Below, in pieces: positions 6,906 through 11,837 of a stretch of DNA of 11,837 nucleotides. The stretch is from positions 1-11,837 of the forward strand of contig CAAFVW010000069.1 in assembly GCA_900766575.1 (NCBI GenBank). The letters run 5' to 3'. Under the pieces are notes generated by a model that worked only from the letters and a program-made list of their open reading frames with translations, was not told where the DNA came from and made no database searches. Each line of letters begins with the position of its first letter. Position 1 is the first letter of the stretch. Both the position numbers and the translations under genes were made by a program. The stretch is from Lachnospiraceae bacterium. Lineage in GTDB: Bacteria > Bacillota > Clostridia > Lachnospirales > Lachnospiraceae.

Positions 6906-7719
6906 GCTACTCAAAAGGCCGCAGGCAATCATCGGTCTGTGCCTGATTGCTATTGTGATTGTAATTGCGATTGCAGCACCTGCTTTTTCGCCTCACGACC
7001 CTGAATTGGTGAATTTATCGCAAAAGTATGCTCAGCCTGACGCAGAATACCCTCTTGGAACAGATCAATTGGGCAGGTGTACCTTATCAAGGCTGCTGTA
7101 TGGAGCCAGATATTCCATCGGAATCAGTTTACCTGTGCTGCTGATTTTGTCTGTGATTGGTCTGATTGTCGGTACTTTTAGCGCCTGTGCTGGAAAAAAA
7201 GCAGACCATTTCATTACTATACTCTGTGATGTGTTTATTGCTTTTCCTTCTCTTATCATTGCTATTGCTGTCATAGGCGTTCTGGGGAACGGACTCCAAA
7301 ACATTGCCGTTTCTGTTGTGATAGCGACCTGGGCTTGGTTTGTTCGTGTTGTCAGATCTTATTCCGTTCAAGAAATGGGTAAAGATTATATCTTGGCAGC
7401 CCGGATTTCTGGGTGCAATACAGGAAAGCTGGTCTTCAGACATCTGATTCCTAACATTCTGCCACAGTTTCTTGTGTATGTTTCCACTGGTGTCGCTTCT
7501 TCCATCATTATGGTTTCCAGCTTTGCTTTCCTCGGACTTGGCCTTCCCTCCGGCACACCGGAATGGGGTGCCATGTTAAATGATGCCAGGACAGCGCTTT
7601 ACTCTCATCCGGAATTGCTAATCTATCCAGGCTTGTGCATCTTCGTAACGGCAGCAGGCTTCAATTTATTTGGAGAAGCACTCCGTGATATTCTGACGCC
7701 GGAGGAGGACAGCCTATGA
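6895..7719 (+). CDS. Nickel/peptide-type ABC importer permease, NikC/OppC family
   Basis: Second permease, 274 residues, close to E. coli NikC. It has the N-terminal helix LIAIVIVIAIAAPAFSPHDP, the family hallmark YPLGTDQLGRCTLSRLLYGAR (about 49-69, Nik/Opp/Dpp-wide), five further helices, and the EAA loop DYILAARISGCNTGKLVFRH with LIPNILP. GLGLPSGTPEWGAML (about 217-231) is another family signature. The ATG at 6895 has GAGGG six bases upstream within the preceding gene. The stop TGA overlaps the ATG of the first ATPase gene. It forms the transmembrane channel with the preceding permease. Confidence 0.9.
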   Translation: MIHKLLKRPQAIIGLCLIAIVIVIAIAAPAFSPHDPELVNLSQKYAQPDAEYPLGTDQLGRCTLSRLLYGARYSIGISLPVLLILSVIGLIVGTFSACAGKKADHFITILCDVFIAFPSLIIAIAVIGVLGNGLQNIAVSVVIATWAWFVRVVRSYSVQEMGKDYILAARISGCNTGKLVFRHLIPNILPQFLVYVSTGVASSIIMVSSFAFLGLGLPSGTPEWGAMLNDARTALYSHPELLIYPGLCIFVTAAGFNLFGEALRDILTPEEDSL

Positions 7720-8519
7720 TGCCATCACTTATAATTGATCATTTAAGCATTAATCTTCGGTCAGGCACGGATAACTTGGTTTCTGAAATATCCTTTGCAA
7801 TCAAAGAAGGAGAGTCTTTGATCTTGTTAGGCCAGTCAGGCAGCGGCAAAACAATGACCTGTAGTGCGGTGCTAAACTTATTGGACCCTAAAAAATTTAA
7901 GGTGTCGGGTTCCGTTTTCTTCGGCGAGACTGATCTTTTGAATTCGTCAGAAAAGCAGAGACGAGGAATATACGGAAACCAGATTGTCTATATCCCGCAA
8001 AATCCAATGACTGCATTGGACCCTTCTATGCGTATTGGCAGACAGATGGATGAAACGCTACGGCTTCATTCCGACAAATCCCGCCAGCAACGTTACAACT
8101 ATATTCTGCGGCTTCTGCATGATGTAGGCTTAGATGATCCTGACAGGGTATACAGAGCATACCCCCATATGCTTTCCGGAGGAATGCTTCAGCGTGTCAT
8201 TATCGCAATGGCTATGATGCTTGATGCAAAATTCGTGCTTGCCGATGAGCCGACAACTGCTTTGGATGTGATTCACAGAAATGGAATCATAGATTTATTT
8301 TCGCAGATGAAAGCAAATGGAGTTGGGATTCTTATGGTAACTCATGATTTCGCAACAGCTCTTCAATTAGGTGGAAACATGTTGGTGATGAAAGAAGGAA
8401 AAATTATAGAATCCGGTGAAGTTCAATCTGTCTTCGATCATACCACAGAACCTTATACAAGGTCGCTGATTGAAGCTTACTCCCTTTCCTGTGCTTTCAC
8501 GAAAGGGGCGGAATCATGA
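7716..8519 (+). CDS. Nickel/peptide-type ABC importer ATPase, NikD/OppD family
   Basis: Cytoplasmic ATPase subunit of 267 residues. Walker A is GQSGSGKT (39-46), the Q-loop is IPQNPMTALDPSM, the signature is LSGGM (153-157), Walker B is VLADE (D177, E178), the D-loop is TALD and the switch histidine is H210. The C-terminal EPYTRSLIEA is the short OppD-type tail. GGAGGAGG (7701-7708) gives a strong start at the ATG at 7716; a second ATG follows directly. It overlaps both neighbours by four bases (ATGA), indicating translational coupling. It pairs with the next ATPase as the motor of the permease dimer. Confidence 0.9.
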   Translation: MMPSLIIDHLSINLRSGTDNLVSEISFAIKEGESLILLGQSGSGKTMTCSAVLNLLDPKKFKVSGSVFFGETDLLNSSEKQRRGIYGNQIVYIPQNPMTALDPSMRIGRQMDETLRLHSDKSRQQRYNYILRLLHDVGLDDPDRVYRAYPHMLSGGMLQRVIIAMAMMLDAKFVLADEPTTALDVIHRNGIIDLFSQMKANGVGILMVTHDFATALQLGGNMLVMKEGKIIESGEVQSVFDHTTEPYTRSLIEAYSLSCAFTKGAES

Positions 8520-9283
8520 TTAAAGTCAACAACCTATCAAAAGAATTTCACGAACAAGGCACAAGCAACGAGCTTCTGGCCGTTGATCATGTAGATTTTA
8601 CTATTCAGAATGGTTCATTTTGCGCTTTGGTAGGAGAAAGCGGATCTGGTAAAAGCACTTTGGCTCAGCTCATGTGCGGTCTTCTGGTTCCATCTTCTGG
8701 AGAGGTACTGTTTGAAGGAAAAAACATTTCCCTCTGCCGGGGCAAGCAAAAGCAGGTACTGCGATCTAAAATACAGCTGATTCTTCAGGATGGCAAGGGA
8801 GCAATGGACCCTCGCTTTACGGTATATCAAATCATTGCAGAGCCAATTCGCAATTTCAGAAAACTCAGCAAAAAGGAAGAAGAACGGGAAATCAATGATC
8901 TTCTTACCATGATGGAGCTTCCCGAAGAGATCAAGCTGCGAAAAGCTCATGAGCTATCCGGTGGACAACAAAAACGTGTATGTATTGCAAGAGCGTTAGC
9001 GGCTCAACCGGATGTGTTGATTTTTGATGAAGCAGTCAGTGGGCTGGATGTCCTGGTTCGTAAACATATTCTTGATTTGCTGAAGCGACTCCATCAGGAG
9101 CGAAAAATGACTTGCTTTTTCATTACCCATGACCTGGACGTTGCGCTATATCTTGCAGACCGTGTAATGGTGATGCGCTGCGGTAAGATTATCGAAGACC
9201 GTACATTTCACGGTTCGACAGACTGCTTTACACATCCGTATACCAAGCTTCTGCTGCATTCTATTGCTCCATATTTGGGTTAA
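8516..9283 (+). CDS. Nickel/peptide-type ABC importer ATPase, NikE/OppF family
   Basis: Second ATPase, 255 residues. Walker A is GESGSGKS (40-47), the Q-loop is LILQDGKGAMDPR, the signature is LSGGQQKR (147-154), Walker B is LIFDE (D171, E172), the D-loop is SGLD and the switch histidine is H205. The tail HPYTKLLL is the OppF/NikE-type ending. The start ATG overlaps the preceding TGA, and AAAGGGG lies seven bases upstream. The 68 bases between this gene and the binding-protein gene contain only that gene's ribosome binding site; I see no hairpin and no good promoter there, so co-transcription is likely. Confidence 0.9.
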   Translation: MIKVNNLSKEFHEQGTSNELLAVDHVDFTIQNGSFCALVGESGSGKSTLAQLMCGLLVPSSGEVLFEGKNISLCRGKQKQVLRSKIQLILQDGKGAMDPRFTVYQIIAEPIRNFRKLSKKEEEREINDLLTMMELPEEIKLRKAHELSGGQQKRVCIARALAAQPDVLIFDEAVSGLDVLVRKHILDLLKRLHQERKMTCFFITHDLDVALYLADRVMVMRCGKIIEDRTFHGSTDCFTHPYTKLLLHSIAPYLG

Positions 9284-9351
9284 ACCATTCAATAAATACG
9301 TATACCCTGCTGAAAAGCATGATATAACAATAAATAAAGGAGATTTTGTAC

Positions 9352-10998
9352 ATGAAACTGAAAAAACTTTTAGCTTTCGGACTCGCACTTGTGATGTGCC
9401 TTGCTATGGCAGCTTGCGGCGCGAACCCTGACGAGAAACCGGAGGAATCCACCTCTCAGACCGATGCAGAGCCGGTCTCAATCACTGTCACCGAGAATTG
9501 GGACTTTTCTGTAGGCTTCTATCCTGTCATCACGCCTATGGTATCCAGCACTTATGGTGCCGGATTCTGGAGTCGTAATTTTTACAACACTCTGGTAAGC
9601 TACGATGATAACGGGAAGATTCAGGGCGAGTTGGCTGAAACCTGGGAAATCAGTGATGACGGCAAGACTTACACCTTCCATCTGCGTGATGGTGTCAAAT
9701 TTTCTGACGGTACTCCTCTGACTTCCGAGGCAGTAAAGATGACCCTTGAAGCAGTAGTAACCCATCTGGGTCCCCAGAATGGTGCCTTCGGTAAGCTCAC
9801 TACTTTGTTTGACAAGCTGGAAACCCCGGATGAAAAAACCTTTGTAATGACTTTGAAGACCCCTTATTACGCTGCTCTTGACAATCTGACCATGGCGCTG
9901 CCTTTTGGTATTGTGAATCCCGCAGCCTTTGAAGGCGGCGTAGAAAAGGCTTACGAGAATTGCGTGAGTGCAACTATGGGTACTGGTCCCTATATGTTTG
10001 ACCGGGTCGAGGGAGATACCTATACCTTTATCCGCAATCCCTACTACTGGGGCGAAGCTCCTGAAGTGGACGAGTTCAAAGTCAAAGTGATTCCTGATAA
10101 TGCTGCAAAAATTCTTGCTCTGCGCAACGGCGAAATCGATGCAATTCTCGGCTCCAGCAGACTTAGCGCAGAAGGCTACACGGAAATTTCCCAGGATGCC
10201 GCTTTCGGTCATGCCATGGATGACAGCACCAACCAAACTCGTTATCTGGGTATGAACCTGAATAAGGCTCCCTTTAATGATCCTCTTGTAAGGGAAGCAG
10301 TATCCTACGCTGTTAATCAGCAGGAGTTGGAAACCTCTGTTTTCGATGGTCTGGAGACTGCTGCCGAAACCCTCTTTACGAATGAAAAGCCCAACTGCGG
10401 TGTGGAGGTTAAGACCTATCCTACCGACATGGAAAAGGCAAAGCAGCTCATGAAGGAAGCCGGCTATGAGGATACCAATGATGACGGTATCCTGGAGAAG
10501 GACGGAACTTCTCTCGCCATTCATTTCAACTATTCTCAGAGCCTTGCAAGTGTTGACAATGCAGTTCTTTCTATTGCAGCTTCTCTTAAAGAACTCGGCT
10601 TCGATGTTACTATTGATGCAGTAGACATGAACACCTGGTATGGAGCCTTGATGGCTGGCGAATATGATCTGACCTTCTACAATACTGCTGGCGGTTCCTT
10701 TGACCCTGCAACAGATATGAGCAATATGGCTCCTGGCGCTATGGGTGATCCGATCCTCTGCCAGTTCTCTGCTTTCTTTGAGAATCCTGAAATTTTCGCA
10801 GAATTGGACTCCACTTCTGATTCTCAGCGTGTGCAGGAAATCTATGGAATGATTCTGAATGGTATTGCAGATCAGAATCTTCTGGTGCCTGTAACCGGCA
10901 CTCACGATCTGGCTCTGTGGAATACTGATAAGATAACTGGCTATGACTTCTACACAGATGCCAGCTATGTAGACATTGCATCTGTTCATGTGAAATAA
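9352..10998 (+). CDS. Lipoprotein substrate-binding protein, NikA/OppA family (SBP_bac_5)
   Basis: Extracellular binding protein of 548 residues that would capture the ligand and deliver it to the permeases. It has a lipoprotein signal: KLKK, a hydrophobic core, and a lipobox ending in M-A-A with C22 as the anchored cysteine, then an acidic linker. SBP_bac_5 features are LVSYDDNGKIQGELAETW (81-98), LRDGVKFSDGTPLTSEAV (111-128) and TGPYMFDRVEGDTYTFIRNP (211-230) with YYWG. The ATG at 9352 follows AAAGGAG at nine bases; a TTG at 9346 is less well placed. Being encoded last is unusual compared with nikABCDE but common in Firmicutes. By eye it resembles NikA more than OppA along its length. Where NikA has FHRTWG with its nickel-ligand histidine, this protein appears to have FYNTAGG (442-448), so the bound metal complex may differ. 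Haem, opine metallophores or peptides remain possible. Confidence 0.88.
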   Translation: MKLKKLLAFGLALVMCLAMAACGANPDEKPEESTSQTDAEPVSITVTENWDFSVGFYPVITPMVSSTYGAGFWSRNFYNTLVSYDDNGKIQGELAETWEISDDGKTYTFHLRDGVKFSDGTPLTSEAVKMTLEAVVTHLGPQNGAFGKLTTLFDKLETPDEKTFVMTLKTPYYAALDNLTMALPFGIVNPAAFEGGVEKAYENCVSATMGTGPYMFDRVEGDTYTFIRNPYYWGEAPEVDEFKVKVIPDNAAKILALRNGEIDAILGSSRLSAEGYTEISQDAAFGHAMDDSTNQTRYLGMNLNKAPFNDPLVREAVSYAVNQQELETSVFDGLETAAETLFTNEKPNCGVEVKTYPTDMEKAKQLMKEAGYEDTNDDGILEKDGTSLAIHFNYSQSLASVDNAVLSIAASLKELGFDVTIDAVDMNTWYGALMAGEYDLTFYNTAGGSFDPATDMSNMAPGAMGDPILCQFSAFFENPEIFAELDSTSDSQRVQEIYGMILNGIADQNLLVPVTGTHDLALWNTDKITGYDFYTDASYVDIASVHVK

Positions 10999-11198
10999 TG
11001 TCCAGCAGTGTGGCTGAGGCGGTTACAAAAGAAAGACTTCATTCTTCAGGAGAAGACTATCTAAAAGCCATATTTATTCTTGAAGCGCAACATGGTTCAG
11101 TTCGTTCAGTAGAGGTTGCTGAGTACATGAATGTATCTAAAGCGAGCGTTAATCATGCAGTTAGGCACACGCGAAATCAGGCACATTATTTTGAATAA
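10998..11198 (+). pseudogene. Truncated DtxR/MntR-type metal-dependent repressor
   Basis: The start ATG shares one base with the TAA of the binding-protein gene (TAATG), so translation would be coupled; there is no separate ribosome binding site. Residues about 17-54 (SGEDYLKAIFILEAQHG, VRSVEVAEYMNVSKASVNHAV) are the winged-helix DNA-binding start of a DtxR/MntR/IdeR-type regulator. After that the sequence stops matching: a short tail RHTRNQAHYFE ends at 11198. Intact members have about 140-230 residues and need the missing helices for metal binding and dimerisation. The product is therefore almost certainly not a metal-responsive repressor. The break joins directly to an unrelated reading frame (next entry). 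Confidence 0.75.
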
Positions 11199-11589
11199 TC
11201 AGGTTGTCAACTCATCCAGGGCGCTCCATTCACTCAAACACACCGTGCCAAAATCACACAAAAATATTGCCATACATATGGTAGATCACATTAGAAGATT
11301 TGGCGTTTTCCCAGCTAACTACGCATTAGATTTAGGCGAATTTATTGACAGCAACGGTAATTCGTATATAGACATTGTAGAGTTAAATCCCATATCATGT
11401 TCTATGTGCTATGTAAATAATAGCATCTATGCTGATGTGGTTCCTGAGATTGGCGAATGTCAGCGCCAACTAATGATGGGTGCTGAGTTTTGCTACGATG
11501 CCATCGCAAATCCAAAGAATTACGATATGCTGAGAATATCCAATAAGAGTTATACTTATACTTCGGATAACCAATACGCTCTTTTATAG
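11155..11589 (+). pseudogene. C-terminal fragment of an ATP-grasp-like protein
   Basis: In a different frame from the repressor, the sequence from about 11160 reads as the end of an ATP-grasp enzyme: REIRHIILNNQVVNSSR, then PANYALDLGEFIDSNGNSY, then IDIVELNPISCSMCYVNNS. The E-R strand, the Y-x-LD-G strand and the E-L-N metal-binding motif are in the order expected for the last third of such domains, which ligate or modify peptides and small molecules using ATP. The N-terminal ATP-binding part is missing. A frame reaches back to an ATG at 11131, but that part is out-of-frame repressor sequence, and neither ATG has a ribosome binding site. The assignment rests on pattern recognition, not an alignment. 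Confidence 0.55.
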
Positions 11590-11717
11590 TTTGCATATCA
11601 TAGAGGGTTTTAGAGCAATTCTGGAAGTGACGCTTGTTTCTTTCTCTGTGTTAAATCTCCGATAGAGTGAGTCCTTCTGGGAGGTCCATCATGAACCTCC
11701 CCTGGGTTCAGCAAATG
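11590..11717. other. Non-coding stretch with two competing hairpins
   Basis: Between the ATP-grasp fragment and the insertion-sequence-like edge no normal gene is seen. GGGAGGT (11679-11685) pairs with ACCTCCC (11695-11701). Alternatively TGAACC (11692-11697) pairs with GGTTCA (11705-11710). The two helices share bases and cannot form together. Neither is followed by a T run. Confidence 0.45.
11651..11693 (-). CDS. Possible 13-codon minus-strand reading frame with strong ribosome binding site
   Basis: On the minus strand GGGGAGG stands 3 bases before an ATG and 6 before a second ATG. It is followed by 13 codons (MMDLPEGLTLSEI) and TAA. The ribosome binding site and the codons after the start pair as the 7-bp stem described for 11679-11701, with the start codon in the loop. 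It may be a leader peptide, the stump of a gene cut by rearrangement, or chance. Low confidence. Confidence 0.2.
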
Positions 11718-11837
11718 GGGGGCTGTTGCACAAGCCCAACAAAAAGGCCAGAGTTATTTAGCCAAAAGGCTTTACAACTCTGGTCTTTTGCTTTAACGTT
11801 AACAGTGCAAAAATGAAACGGATAAAGCAAGAACAGC
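11718..11837. mobile_element. Probable end of an insertion sequence (runs off the window)
   Basis: The motif GGGGGCTGTTGCACAAGCCC resembles terminal inverted repeats containing CTGTTGCA, as seen in IS6- and IS1182-type elements. Within the first 75 bases there is a terminator-like hairpin, which insertion sequences often carry to block readthrough. An ATG at 11813 opens a frame (MKRIKQEQ) to the window end, but no ribosome binding site is visible. No transposase can be confirmed and the other end is outside the window, so family and exact edge are uncertain. Confidence 0.4.
11742..11789. terminator. Strong hairpin terminator, possibly two-way
   Basis: AAAAGGCCAGAGTT (11742-11755) pairs with AACTCTGGTCTTTT (11776-11789) with one G-T pair. 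The loop contains a second small stem, AGCC with GGCT. The stem is flanked by A's on the left and T's on the right, so it can act as an intrinsic terminator on either strand. It would stop transcripts coming from the transporter operon and those leaving the insertion-sequence-like region. Confidence 0.75.

Noticed and set aside
9478..10989. A 503-codon open frame on the minus strand opposite the binding-protein gene.
   Set aside because: It mirrors the codon bias of the plus-strand lipoprotein gene. The translation has no family features and the plus-strand product has a clear signal peptide and conserved domains.
11607..11616. GTTTTAGAGC, identical to the first ten bases of type II CRISPR repeats.
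   Set aside because: It occurs once, the rest of the repeat is absent, and there are no spacers or cas genes.

Overview
The window looks like DNA from a gut-type Firmicute of class Clostridia. The evidence is consistently strong AGGAGG-like ribosome binding sites, a Gram-positive style lipoprotein binding protein, a GC-rich thioredoxin pair, and a lower-GC inserted region. The organism cannot be named from this sequence.

Region by region. Positions 1-880, minus strand: the 5' part of thioredoxin reductase (trxB, running off the window) preceded by thioredoxin (trxA), with a promoter and two perfect inverted repeats upstream. Positions 954-1322 hold no intact gene, only the 3' remnant of an unrecognised reading frame. 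Positions 1323-2246, minus strand: an AraC-family regulator. It diverges from a plus-strand gene train that covers 2394-10998. That train has two consecutive ABC half-transporters of the exporter fold (YbtP/YbtQ or IrtA/IrtB-like). After a gap holding a perfect 12-bp hairpin comes a complete NikABCDE/Opp-type importer: two permeases, two ATPases, and a lipoprotein binding protein encoded last. At 10998-11589 a DtxR/MntR-like metal-dependent repressor is cut off after its DNA-binding domain and joined to the C-terminal part of an ATP-grasp-like protein. The last ~120 bases look like the edge of an insertion sequence with a strong hairpin terminator just inside it.

How the genes work together (inference). 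The divergent AraC plus paired half-transporters repeats the ybtA/ybtPQ arrangement of yersiniabactin-type siderophore uptake. The NikABCDE-like system belongs to the family that imports nickel, opine-type metallophores, peptides or haem. The leftover metal-sensing repressor also points to metals. The best reading is an accessory metallophore or siderophore scavenging island with two kinds of ABC system and no biosynthetic genes in view. AraC probably acts through a pair of direct repeats spaced 21 bp, just upstream of a near-consensus promoter.

The substrate and the direction of transport by the half-transporters are not settled by the sequence.
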